Shown here in pieces: positions 11,134 through 22,695 of a stretch of DNA of 64,000 bases. Each line of letters starts with the position of its first letter. Positions within the stretch are counted from its first letter, which is position 1. The notes below the pieces were generated by a model. It was not told the DNA's origin, did no database searches, and saw nothing but the letters and a program-made list of their open reading frames with translations. Source of the stretch: Thermoascus crustaceus (lineage: Eukaryota > Ascomycota > Eurotiomycetes > Eurotiales > Thermoascaceae); the NCBI GenBank assembly GCA_001599835.1, contig BCIC01000008.1:478122-542121 (forward strand), written 5' to 3'. The position numbers and the translations under genes are program-made.

Positions 11134-11771
11134 TATTAGCTACTGGAGTCATCATAGCAAATGCGTATTTACCTAGGGGCAGCATTTTGTGACCTTGCTT
11201 TTGCAAAAGAGCACCTCGATTTCAATATCCAACACGATCGTGAATCCCAGTATACCGTATAATACTAGTCAAGTAAGGTAAGAAGCAAAGCCTGTTACCA
11301 TCGAATAGCCCTAAGCCAGTGCTGAGTCTGTTGATGCTGTCCAGGAAAGGAATGATAGAAAGATGCCATCTCATTTTGCCAGAGAAGCGTGATCATATAT
11401 ACTTGTGGTTGCTCATGCCAACGGCTGCGCTTCAGTTGCTCCTTCAATGGGTCGTTCCCTCCGGAGGCGACTTTCGGCGAGGAAGGCGGAGGATTAGTGC
11501 GCGGGAAGAAGCTATTGCACTGCAGCCCCATAACCATACACAGAATGTCAGAAGCATTTTGTCCTTCAATATCCGATTTGTTTAAACACTGAGTCGATTT
11601 GATGGCTTCGATGCAATCATTGTCTTCGAGCACGTGGTATAGTCTTCGGACCATTTGTAGCAAGTTCAGCTTTTGTAATCTCAGATAATTTGGTTGTTAC
11701 TTCGGAAATATTGGACGACTGCAGGTGAATGAAAAATACAGCTCATCGACATCGTATAGCCATCGCATAAG
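11134..11771. other. Spacer between P450 and regulator relics
   Basis: A 122-codon minus-strand open frame lies at about 11295-11663 but starts with a non-ATG codon and shows no motif I know. I leave it as non-coding. Confidence 0.4.
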
Positions 11772-13730
11772 TTATGGATCTGACCAGCTCTGTCTGGTGC
11801 CTTTCCATATCTGCTCCAGCCGTTCATATCATGTCTTATTCGGCCATTTCGTATCTTCCATAGATTTCTTCAGAAATTCAGCAAGAACTCTTTGTTCTTC
11901 CTTGCCAGTAAAGAACTGTCCGCACCACGAAATGAGATGGGTTCCATTGATTTTGGCTCCGAAGTCATCGCTGGAAAAGCACACCGTACACGCTAGTCGT
12001 GCTGGACTGATGATCTCTGTCTGTGGGCATTAAGAAGTACACATGTCAGTAAAGATTCCAATTGACATGATATTTCAAACATCTTAGACTTTTGTCGGCC
12101 TACTTCGAGGTAGTGATTTAATGTTAGCACACTGTATCCGGTTTTGCTTAGGTGCATAGACAGCAAGCATTACCTTGGCTGTGTAATACTGCTGCCATGC
12201 TATTTCTGTGGGACATGTCAGCTCTTCTGTGGATGAAGCAGAAATTTAGCTCAGGTACCGTGCCAGGGACTCAGAAACTTCATTGTAGCGAATGGCTGAT
12301 AATCTTTTTGATTGAAGCACCAAGGCTGAAAGGTATCAGGCAAATGCATTTTCCATTCTTCCATATCTGTCTGGATCTCCTCCTTCATCGACTGTCTCAC
12401 ACTGTCACTGTAATCTCCCCAGTATGCGTTGCATAACTTAGCTAACAGATATGACATCTGATTTGTCCAGACTTCATCTGGAACAGGAGTCTTGATGGAC
12501 TCATAATCGACAACTGAAAGGTCAAACTGGCAACAGTGCTCGTTGAAAAAGCAAAGTCATTCGGAATGCTTTCACGAAGGTATATCCAGAAGGCCACACC
12601 GCGAATATCCGTCTGGAAAGGAGACCATTTTTCGCCTGTATTTGAGAAAAGAGAGAAGGCACCATTAAGATGATGCTGCGCGTCATCTGCCAATTCTGAG
12701 AATTGTTCTGACATTCGGAGAATAACCGTGATAGCTAACGAAGCCTGATCGGTAGTGGGCGCTAAATGTGACGAAAGAAGGGGTATCAAGAGCCCTATTG
12801 CCTTGTTCTGAAAATGCTCTTGGACATTCGTCCAATTTCCCTTTGAGGAACATGACGTGTGAAGCATATGCCAAACATGTATAGTAAAGGACAGGTTCTG
12901 TTAATACGAGTCTGGGAACTGTCTGTCCAAAATGTCGAAGAGATGAGACAATATCAAGCTTTTCCACAACATCCTTAGCTCAATGCATCTCTAAAGCTAA
13001 TAGCCAACTGCTCTGGCAGAGAACTCACCCATGGCCCGGCATAATTGATATAAAACTCAAACACTGAGCATTCAGTACTATCTACTATCATACGTCTTGC
13101 AGCATGGAGACTAGTCTGCTGTCGATGACCGAACGTCCAATTTTGGATCGGCATCTAGACCTGTTTGCTCCAGACTGGGAGAGCGAACCATAAACTCCCT
13201 GCCAAAGGTCTTTGAGTTCGTGCGAGGTGATGCGGAATTGATCCCTTGAAGTGACCGCCGACTTGAGATTCCTGGGGGGCTCTCATTTTGCATAGCTATA
13301 AGCCCCCAAGGAAGCAGAGGAGGTGCTGTTGAAAACTCTGTCGAGGCTACACGACCAGCACCCGTTGTCTTTTCTGAGGACGAACTGGTGGACCCAGACT
13401 GGGCCAGTAGTTCCGTCAGCACTCCATCGGAAGACGAATGGATTGTATCTGCTGTTGTTCCTAATGCTGTTTCGTGCGCTGTTTGCATGAGTTTTCGTGG
13501 AATAGGGGCTGTGACGAATCTTGATTCCAGCAAATGTGCATGCCAATAGTTCTTTTGCTTTGCGGCAATTGGAGCAGGCGGGACGGACTCGGTCGCCTAA
13601 ATTCATCAATTGTTGTCTCCAGATGTTTGGACGAGTAATGAGAGAGATGGGTTTACATCTGAGGTATCTCTCTCGACAGTGAATGCTGTATCCCTGACTT
13701 AGCTGAAGCGTCATGACGGGAGACAAGAGC
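11772..13730 (-). pseudogene. Zn2Cys6 transcription factor relic
   Basis: Remains of a fungal binuclear-cluster regulator with its middle-homology domain. A spliced zinc cluster is readable (CRERYLRC, an intron starting at GTAAAC, then DRVRPACSNCRKAKELLAC), but the first cysteine of the cluster is Ser and the usual Lys after CRER is Tyr. The regulatory domain appears in pieces from different frames: YINYAGPW, VLYYTCLAYASHVMFLKGKL, then KAIGLLIPLLSSHL and FSELADDAQHHLNGAFSLF, then MSYLLAKLCNAYWGDYSDS, IAWQQYYTAK, HYLEVGRQ, and LACTVCFSSDDFGAKINGTH. Apparent frame changes without introns occur near 13530, 13120, 12835 and 12555, and a TGA at 11829-11831 interrupts the stretch WPNKT-YERLEQIW where Trp, Cys or Thr would be expected. 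It sits beside the P450 and permease relics and was probably their regulator. Confidence 0.82.
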
Positions 13731-14353
13731 GAAATCTTACCATCCAGGCATCCTTGTGCTAGGAATCGCTACAACTGAGGGTAGTTCATGTTCCTGGTCG
13801 GCCTCATTACTATTAGAAGTAATCTTCGCCGGAATGACGAAGCAGGCTCGGTAGAGAAGCATTGCCAGATTTTATAGCCGATACGGACTCACTTTAGGGC
13901 CAGGAACGTGACCCAGCCGTGGGGAATTTTGTTCCCCGCATCGTAGAGTCGTTGGAAAAGGCTATCCGGTGCAAGGTAAAGAAGACAAAGCTCTTTAGAA
14001 TACGGCCAAGTCTGTCCCACATATTGCGGGGCCCCGTGTTTCACAAGAAAAGAGACGGATTGTGCCGGAGGATGAGGTTTTAGCGATTTGGGCAAGTGAG
14101 CGGACAGGAGGCCTTGCCCTATGCCTCTCTCCGCAATTTTCGGCGACGCTATCGCCCAAGCCCAGGCATTTAATTCCGACATTTGTCGACAAGCTTCTTT
14201 GTTCTATGACGACATCGGTCTTCGTTGCGAAAAGCTTCGTGTCCTCCAAAGAGCCTGTTTATAAGCGGCATTGTCCTTCATTAAACATGGATTATTTTCT
14301 GCTAGTCTTCGATCCCTATCTTCTTGGGCCCTCCACTCTTTTGTTGATTCAAG
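13731..14353. other. Divergent intergenic region of the decayed cluster
   Basis: Lies between the divergent regulator (-) and permease (+) relics and probably held both promoters. Short open frames on both strands show no recognisable protein. Confidence 0.5.
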
Positions 14354-16424
14354 ATGACTGTCCACCAAAAGCCTCTCGCAAACTCCGCTCAACATAAAGA
14401 ACTAAATAGACAATTGCCGGGCTTGGACATTCGTCATGTCGAATACGTCGATATCCCACGTCGGAAATATTTTTTTGGGGCCCAAGGAAGAGGGCTCATT
14501 CGCCATATTCCCATTGCAGGTGCTCTAGGGTTTTTCCTATTTGGCTACGATCAAGGAGTCCTTGGAGTATAGTCTTTTCCCAGGACATCTTCGCGCAAAT
14601 TGATCGATTGTTAAATTGATTTAGGGACTCAACGGTGCCAATGAGTTTTTGGAACAATTCAATACCCATCATCCAGTCTCCTGGGAACCATCAATGCAAT
14701 CTACGAGTATGAAGCCAGCAATCTTGGCAGCCTCTTAGCAACTATTGACACAATATATCAGGATAGGATGCTTGTGTGGAGCGGTTACGGTCTTCATCGT
14801 CTGGAAGCCCTTGGACGCAAGAAGTGCATATATATCGGCGCAGTCTTGATGTTCATAGGAGCCGCGCTTCAGGCCTCCTCCTTCGGAGTCCCACATATGA
14901 TTATTGGCAGCATTGTCTGGTAAAATGCTTCATGTTCCTCTTCTTCCTCTTCATCCTGCGACTGCCTTGAGTCGTTGGGGCAACGGATTCAATACTGCAA
15001 CAACTCCTCTGTGGGTGGCTGAATTAATCCCGGCCAGGACTCGAGGACGCCATGTTTCGATCGAAGGTAACTTAAGTGCTTTCGGCATCGTTATCGCCTA
15101 TTATCTCAACATTGGTCTTTCTGACACTTCGGGTGCTCTACAATGGAGATTTCCTATCGCGTTTCAAAGGGTATTCATCATGGCCCAAATCGTCTGGATA
15201 TACCTACTTCCCGAGTCACCTAGATGGTTGATTAAACGTGTGTGGCTAACCCTTTGCAGCAGAACTTCCATTGTACTCTTCCTTGACTGAGCAGTATATA
15301 GATAACAGACACGATGAGGCTATCGACATCATTGCACAGGTCCGGGGGAAGGATATTGACTGCACTGATCCTGCCGTCCTCAAGCAGAAGAAAGATATCG
15401 ATGATGCCGTGGCCCTAGAAGAGGCTGATGGGCCTTGGAAAATAACGGAGGTATTCAAGAATTGCCCACTGAAGATCAGGAGATTCCTGCTCGTAATAGG
15501 TAAGGAATCCCGGTGGAAATATCGCTACTATGTGATAACAGCATTCTGCAGCGCTACAAGCTATGCAACAATTGAGCGGTATCAATGTCCTAGTAAGACA
15601 ATGGCCCCTTCCTATCTTTGCTAAATATCCTTCTACAGGTCTACTACGCCCCGCATACCTTGACCACAGACATTGGAATGGAGTATAAAACAGCCCTTCA
15701 GATCGCTGCCGGTCTGGGCGATCCATATTGGCTGTTCTCGTTTATCCCCGTCTTTTTCCTTGACCGAATGGGCCGTCGCAAGCCCCTTATTATTGGTGCT
15801 CTCATCTGCTCCCTGAGCTTCATCTGCGTAAGACGCACTGCTCTATCAGCTCGATTTAATATATATGATGAATGTATGATGATCTGACGTTCCCATGTCA
15901 AGGCCGGAATCCTTCAAAAAGACGTAACCCCCATCCGCGCAAAAGCTTCGCTGGGATTCTTTTTCCTTTATGAAGCCGTCTTCGCCGTCGGATGGCTCCC
16001 CATACCCTGGCTCTATCCCGCAGAATTCATGCCTCTGCGGCATCGCACGCATTCTGCAGCTCCTACCACCGCGAGCCACTGAATCTTCAATTACCTGATA
16101 GTCCAGATAACTCCGATCTCGATATCGAAAATCCGGTGGAAGACGTACATAATCTTCTCTGTTCTTAACCTCGCTTTTGCGATTGTCGTCTGGCTTCTCT
16201 ACCCCGAGACCTCTGGCCGGACTCTTGAGGAGATGGATTTTTTGTATCTAGGAGATAACGATCGACTGTTTGTTGTCGATAAGTGGTGGAAGCTGCTGCC
16301 TAGCTTGCGGAGCAGGATGGATCATCTCAATGATTCGGAACTCAACATCACGGAAGGACAGTCCAGTTCTGCCTCAGAGAAGATGACCAGTAACCATATG
16401 GAAGATGGTGGGAGAAAAGTATAA
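14354..16424 (+). pseudogene. MFS sugar (lactose-permease-type) transporter relic
   Basis: A 12-helix sugar-porter gene can be followed from ATG 14354 (ALGFFLFGYDQGVLG) through GRHVSIEGNLSAFGIVIAYY, LPESPRWLIK, QLSGINVLVYYAPH, FLDRMGRRKPLI and PETSGRTLEEMD to a stop at 16424. The PESPRW and PETSGRTLEE motifs define the sugar-porter branch. Several introns read correctly (for example GTAAGA...CTACAG before VYYAPH). Two lesions do not: a one-base frame change near 14670-14677, between NTHHP and SLLGTI, and an in-frame TGA at 16080-16082, where homologues have Trp (ASH-stop-IFNYLIVQITP). Divergent from the regulator relic, it forms the third dead gene of the cluster. Substrate unknown. Confidence 0.83.
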
Positions 16425-16733
16425 AAGAGATACCTACAAGCAACACAATTTTGGTCCACTATACAACTTAAATAAAATTGGATTAGGCGGTATTACATAC
16501 ATGAAGTTCAGAATACTGAACTTTGCTCTAATGAAAGCAGAAGAATCGTGCGATTCTACGACTAGGATCAGTTTGCTCATCTCAGGTCCATTCCCTCGTT
16601 GACTCTAACAACCGCGTTCATTATCATTTCATTCATCTTTTTCGTGAAGCTTTGCCACAACGCCGCACCTTGAACCTATGCTGATGAAACATTCCAACAT
16701 CAAGACCAATAAACAAGAATTGCGTTTTCTTTC
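16425..16733. other. Intergenic between convergent genes
   Basis: A short convergent intergenic segment, probably the 3' UTRs of the permease relic and the BTB gene. Nothing else seen. Confidence 0.5.
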
Positions 16734-17800
16734 CTATCTTCCTTCACGGGTGCTAGAAGCTGCCTGCCCGCTCTGGCATTTCTTCACGAGCGCAGTCATC
16801 TTCACCTCGAGCAGCTCCTTCGATAGCTTGTGGTTCTCGTGCTGCAGAATGTGAACCTTTCGGTTTTCCAGCTTCAACGCCTCGATCCGAGATGTGAGCT
16901 CTGCGATGTCGAACTCTAAGCCACGTTTTGCGATACGGTTCTTGTCCAACACGCGACGCAGCAACTCGGTGCTCAACTCGCCAAAGTCCTTGAGAAGGTT
17001 CACGAATTCCTCTTTCATAAACATGTCGTCCGCACGAGCGACCATTGGGCGCACGGCTGCGTTGCGAAGTTCAACATAATTCCCTGTCTCGTTCTCGTAG
17101 ATCTCGCGCACGGCGAGGAGGAAGCTGGGATTCGACCAGTTCTCTATGGCCCACGCGGCGAAGCGGTCACGGGCGGCACTCTTCAGGCCCTGGATCATGT
17201 ACTTGTCGGCGACTGCGTAGAGCTTGAGACAGGTCGGGACGCGAGGTGGCTCGTCCTTCTTTTCGTCGTCTTGCGGCCTCAGCGTGTCGGAAAAGTCCCA
17301 GTCGTCATCTTCGTCGTCCTTGTCCTTGTACGAGTGGCTGTATAAGTAGTCTATCATAAGTGAGATGATTGCAGGATCCTCCTGAACCAGAGTCATCGTC
17401 TTGGTAGATGCTTCCTGTTGAGTTTCATCAGCCATTCCGACTGATCCAAGACAAAACGTATAACACAACACGGCAAACAATACATATACACATCTCTCAA
17501 CTCACGTGCCTCATAAAGCAGAAAAGGCAAAATACATACCACAAATTGACCCGTACACGCCCTTTCGAAGATCTTCGACTGCGGGCACACAATTGCTTGA
17601 TGAACACGGAACTCGCGGTCCCCACAGATAATGGTAAAGTCCGAATACTGGCCCGACTCCAGCAACTGGCTGACGAGTTTGCTGAAAAAGCACAGCGAAT
17701 AAAGCATCCGGTGCCTCTGTTCGAACCTCTTGAGCAGCGGAAGGCCACTGGGCTCCTTGACATTGTGCTCGAGTTCCGCGTACTTCAGGTCGATGTCCAT
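16734..17800 (-). CDS. BTB/POZ domain protein with C-terminal coiled coil
   Basis: Two exons, 17800-17540 and 17414-16734, joined in phase (GTATGT donor, CAACAG acceptor), give 313 residues from the ATG at 17800. The BTB/POZ fold spans about residues 38-140: SGQYSDFTIICGDREFRVHQAIVC, then IFERACTGQF, and after the intron EASTKTMTLVQEDPAIISL and MIDYLYSHSY. An acidic insertion (DKDDEDDDWDF) follows, then KLYAVADKYMIQGLK typical of the fungal family, and a C-terminal heptad-rich coiled coil (about 250-305). Such proteins dimerise through BTB and are often cullin-3 adaptors or nuclear factors. No MATH, Kelch or zinc finger is present, so the partner is unknown. A large fungal family with few characterised members. 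Confidence 0.88.
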
Positions 17801-18966
17801 TTTGTTTGTCTGTCCTTCGGCCCGCAAACGGAGCGCTTCCTTGACTCAGAATATTGAGCAGCAAAAGTCAAGCATGAAGCCGGATGGCCGGTTAGGACAT
17901 GGATAGTCTCACAACGCAAAGAAACTGCAAGCCGGCAGAGATCTCCGCACAAGAGAAAGACCCGTCCTTCAGCCCCCCTGCAGCATGATGAGATGAGAAT
18001 GTGTTCTTCCCCTTGGACGTGCTGGACAGTCTGCAAGTTCAATGGTCATCCACGTCACATGGAGCCAGGTGCCGAGAACAGACGGCGACAGCGTTACGTT
18101 CTGCTCCTGGCTGGACACACAAAGCTAGTCCATTCTTTGTTGATGATGCGATTTTTAGTTCCCTTTCATTTTCACTTTATCTCACAGAAAAGAACAGAAA
18201 AGTGTTGTGTGTGATATAATCTTCATGGTGCGTATACGCGGGTACATTGCATGGGGATATAAATCTAGATCTTGATGCGGATATCCGCATTCAGAAGGTT
18301 GGGCATGCATGACACCAGGGCCCACTTCTGTGCTTCTCCGGACCGGAAGAACACCATCCTACCCCAGGAATTTGAACAGAGCCAGAGGGGAAATGAGAAT
18401 AATTGAATAAAGTCCCTCCTGTACTATATATCAATGTCTCATCTCACAGGTAAACCGCTCTGCCACCAAAAGTGTCTAGACTTCTGGTTGCAGCCATTGG
18501 TATCATATATAGCATGCGTCCTATAAGAGCTCATGACCCCTGCAGCCTGCCTGCATGCTTTTTATAGATTGGAAAAACACTCCAGTCAGCCAGGACAAAA
18601 GATAGGGAGAAATAGGAATTCTAGTAGTGCTATTAGTCAGAGATTACCAGTATCAATTGCAAACAGATGTCATGGCACCCTTTGTGGTTGAGTGGTAGTT
18701 GTTTTGGTCAACATATATCTACCTGTAGTGTACTCCTATGCCCTACAAGACGGCAATGCGTGAAGCTCATCATTATCAAGCAATAAGCATTTGCAACAGG
18801 AGGGCGGGCCTAAGACTTTCTCCCTGCCTGTCTTTTTCCATGGGGTTAAGGATCAATGAGCGCTGTCTCAATCGCTCAACTGTCCCTGTATCCTTTTGGC
18901 CGCTTCAATTTTCAAATCATTTTGCCAACTATCAGGGAATGCCCCAAATCCCCTTTTCCACTCGGC
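17801..18966. other. Intergenic, no gene recognised
   Basis: Upstream of the BTB gene and downstream of the FAD oxidase. No coding frame, RNA or repeat array could be supported. Confidence 0.5.
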
Positions 18967-20576
18967 TCACTCCCCCTTTGACACCGGGATCTTGAACCCT
19001 CCGGGGACGTTGAACCTGAACACTCCCTTCGGGTCCACGCGTTTACTCACCTCCTTCAATTTCCCTACGCTCTTGCTCCCGTAACTAGCGATCGGATCCT
19101 GCCACGGCGCCGCATAGTTCAGATACACGAACGGCTCGTAGACGCCTAGCTTTCGCGCTTCATCCTCTATGCCGGTGAAAAGCTCACGCGCCGCCTTCTC
19201 GACTTTGGTATCGTCCGCCTCATCCGTCCAACCTGCAGAGAGGAGATTTACCACGAGGGAGCCTTTGACTTCGGAGAGGCTGCCGAAGGCATTGGAGTCG
19301 CCGGCGGCGGCTGCGCGGGCGTAGATGGCCGGAGGTAGCGGTTCGAGCGAGATGGCCCACGATATGCCAGGTATGTCTTGGATTGCCGCGAGACTGGCGT
19401 TCCAGAGTTGGTATGTTGCATTGAGGATGGGTAAGGTAGAGCCGTGGGTTGTTACCACGGATAGGTCGCTTTGGAAAAAAAAAATCAGTCAGCTATTGTG
19501 GAAAAGAAATCCTTCTCTTTTTTTTATGCTAGCAAATGCGCCTCTGTCCCTTCCTGCTCTCTCGGTAAGGGTTATGGAAAGGCCCGATACAGCACTTACC
19601 GCTTCCCATTTGGTTGAAACGAGCCCTGCTCGGTTGAAATATCTGCCATATTAGCGATGCGCATCGTGCTGTACAACGAGGGAATCTCCATCAGGGGCTG
19701 GAAAACCGGCGGGTTCTCCACAGCCTTGGTATATTCAATGGAGTTTACCACGGCTGATCCCTGGCCAGCTGCAAAGCCAAAGCTCGTGATCAGCGATGCA
19801 TACTCATCGTAGGCGTCCACCGAATTCAGGTCCACAAACGCCTTTAGGTGCTGGTCGACGGTGGAAAGAGGATAGAATACCGTCCCACCCCAGATGGGGC
19901 CCTGCTCGAACGCCTGCAGGTCCACGCGCGTGACGACACCGAAGTTGTTCGAACCGCCACGGAGAGCGGATAGGAGATCCAGATTCTGTTCAGTGTTGGC
20001 GTTGACGATGGTCCCGTTGGCCAGCACGACCTCGAAATTGGATACCGAGTCGCAGGTCCAGCCATAGCGGGTTGAGAAATAAGATATGCCACCTCCGGTC
20101 GTGAGGCCCCCGACGCCAACTTGCGCTGCTCGACCGCCCGCAACGGAGAGGCCTAGGGGGTCGAGCTTGGAGTACACGTCTCCCCAAGTCGCACCCACTC
20201 CAACAGAGGCGATGGACCTGTCGCTGCTCACCTCGACGGTGTTTAGTCCGCGCAAGTCTATCGTGACCCCGTTAGCGATATTGGCAGCTCCCGCAAAAGG
20301 GGCATGGCCGCCAGATCGAATGGCGAACTGGCAGCTGGATTTTTTGCTAGCGTCGATGGCTGCGGCGGCTGAAGATAGGGCGCTGACCGCAACGGAGACA
20401 TCCTCGACTGTGACGGGTGAGAAGACGCAGAGCGGTTGGAGCTGGGATTCCTGCTGAGAGAAGTAGGATGAGAGGGAGGAATTATAAACTTGAGCTCCCG
20501 GAAAGGACACTTTGCTGCCCAGGAGAGACAGTAGGGCTAGACACTGCAGGTTTGATGGGGTCAGGTTTGGTCGCAC
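18967..20576 (-). CDS. FAD-linked oxidase (PCMH/BBE type), 5' end unresolved
   Basis: Two exons, about 20576-19600 and 19468-18967, joined across GTAAGT...TTTCCAAAG, give a berberine-bridge-enzyme-like flavoprotein of roughly 490 residues. The FAD-binding PCMH domain shows IRSGGHAPFAGA, whose His normally carries covalent FAD, then SVGVGATWGDVYSKL, VGVGGLTTGGGISYFSTRYG and LRGGSNNFGVVTRVD. The C-terminal BBE motif is YLNYAAPWQDPIASYG, followed by KEVSKRVDPKGVFRFNVPGGF. Such enzymes oxidise alcohols, sugars or secondary-metabolite intermediates and are usually secreted. The open frame upstream ends at a TGA (SFFVRPNLTPSN) without an in-frame ATG or signal peptide, so a first exon must lie upstream near 20600-20780, or the gene is 5'-damaged. 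A CTAAC branch-like site followed by AG just before this frame favours a first exon. Substrate unknown. Confidence 0.85.
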
Positions 20577-22695
20577 GAAGAAGCTTCAAGTTAGGAGCTT
20601 ACACAAGCGCCGCTGAGGCTGGCGTTTGTTGGGTCTGTGGAGTTTGGAGCAGAGGAGAAGGTCCATTGATCCATTTCTAATTGGTGACATAAACTTGAGC
20701 AAGGAAGCTGGCAGATGTACTTGCTTGAGCGTTTTGGGAGGGAATTCAAACGAACAGTAAGAAAGGTGCAACATTTGGGATGTTTGTTCCAGATCATATT
20801 ACGGTGTATAGCACTAAATTATGCAGGTGCCCAGCTAGTAAGACCTAGCAAGAAGAAGACAAAGAAAAGATATCTAGCCCTGCTGGCGCGTATCTATTGG
20901 ATGTTGCCAGACAATCTCTGCCGATGGACAATAACGTTCAAAATAGGAGTCTTAACTCTTGCTTACAGTCTCTGAGTCTAGCACTACAGTTCTAGCTATT
21001 AGATATAGCGATAAGCACGGAAGATAAGTAGTTTCTGGGAGTCGACATTATCTAAATCGCTCTTACTATTCTACTTATCACCCGCGAGTCATTAGAAGAT
21101 GTTGGACACTATAGTTCCTACACATGAAGTAATAGCTATATTTATAAAATTAATAAGAATCTTGTATATTGTATTTACAGTATATTCGTTACATGCGCAC
21201 CATCCTTGCCACTGTATAACCCTCGGTTAGATCCCTTGGTTGCTGTATCTTGTGTTTACTTGGTTCAGGGACCTCGCCATTGCACTATTTCGTGCAGTGA
21301 TTCGATGAAACTATGCCAACTTATATATTCGTTTTTTTTCGTTTTTAGACTTATTGAAAAGACCAATTTTATCGGCTACAGCATTTTTAGCTTGAATTTA
21401 TTATCTATCTCTACAACCCGTGGTCCAAATCTGGCTGACGTATATCCTGGTAGAAGTGCACTGAGGATATTTCTGGCAAACTTATTATTTCTTTTCGGAG
21501 TTGTTCTGTCTTGCATGACTGCTGCACACACTTCCATGGGCCTTCCGCTATCTTGAATGTCTTCCAGAGCACTTGAAACTGGAATAGGTAAGCAACTATA
21601 GCGGGATGTTGCCTTCTGTTCCCTGTTTGTATCTCCAGGCTGTCAATATAGAAGTATATCAACCCCCTGACCCCCCGATCAGACACAGCAACATCAGATG
21701 AACACCCCCTCGACGCATCGTCGGCTAAACTTGTAGGAAGCCATGACAAGGTTCGGTCTCGGCTCCCTTCCGAGCCTGGCGACAAACATCTTGAAACGCC
21801 GTGCGATTCAAACTTGGTGGTGCCACATGGCTGTCAATGCTTCCTTGGCGAAGGCGGCCCGTTTATTGTTAACCATCACGATTCTAAGGTCATAATAAAT
21901 GACCCTCGTGCATGATCTTGAGTCATTTCTTCGACAGCGGGCACGTTTGAGATCGAGAGTCTATTCTGTAGGTTGTTTCACCTATTGTCGGTCTCACGCT
22001 CCACATAGAACTACTGTGCTGAGGATCGTCTGCTGGAGGGAATTTCTTCGAAGCTGCAGATCGGTGTATTTCCTCAGAGTTAATACGGTACGGCAGATTT
22101 TCTGCATGGAATCTAAGGTAGTATCTTTTTCTTCTCTCGTGGACTTGACATAGGACTATGGCTAATCCCTCTGGAGAACAGAACAAAACAGCATAATACC
22201 CATAACTCCAAGCAGACAGACTCCTGGCGCTTACTCTCACTCAGTCTCCTCCCCGTCAGTCTTGGCAGCCACGTTTCGACGTTTTGACTTGCCTTCCTCA
22301 TATCGGGGTTGCTAGCGTCGTTTCGAATTTCCAAGTGAGACATGGTAGATTTTCTTCGAAGGTCCTTTGGATTCCTACCATCGCTTTCTTGGCATGGTTC
22401 AAAACGTTCATGACACAAGTGTCCACCATGGTGAGGATGCGCATTGAGATAGTGGAAGGAGGAGCATTGAATGGCACTCTAGAGGAAGTAGTACTATGTT
22501 GTGTGTGTCTTTATTAAATAGTACTTATGCCCATCATTCAGATTGAGCTTTTGGGTTCCTCTCGGTCAACCTGGTTGAGCCAGATATCCATTCTCTTCTC
22601 TGCTTTTTTTATTCTTCCTATCCTTCTTTATCCGTTACGAATATCATTGCTTTTCTTTTTTCATCCCGTGCAGGTCGCGGCATTTTCCTCCAACC
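20577..22695. other. AT-rich intergenic region
   Basis: About 2.1 kb between the divergent FAD oxidase and Egh16-like genes. The part 20960-21400 is rich in TA and looks like eroded repeat DNA, but no transposon protein could be recognised. The last 150 nt before 22696 are pyrimidine-rich, as expected of a fungal core promoter/5' UTR. Confidence 0.45.

Noticed and set aside
11295..11663. 122-codon minus-strand frame between P450 and regulator relics
   Set aside because: Non-ATG start, no recognisable motif, and it follows the natural stop of the regulator relic at 11772.
21411..21785. Possible transposon fragment in the AT-rich spacer
   Set aside because: The translation has no reverse transcriptase, integrase or transposase motif; composition alone is not enough.
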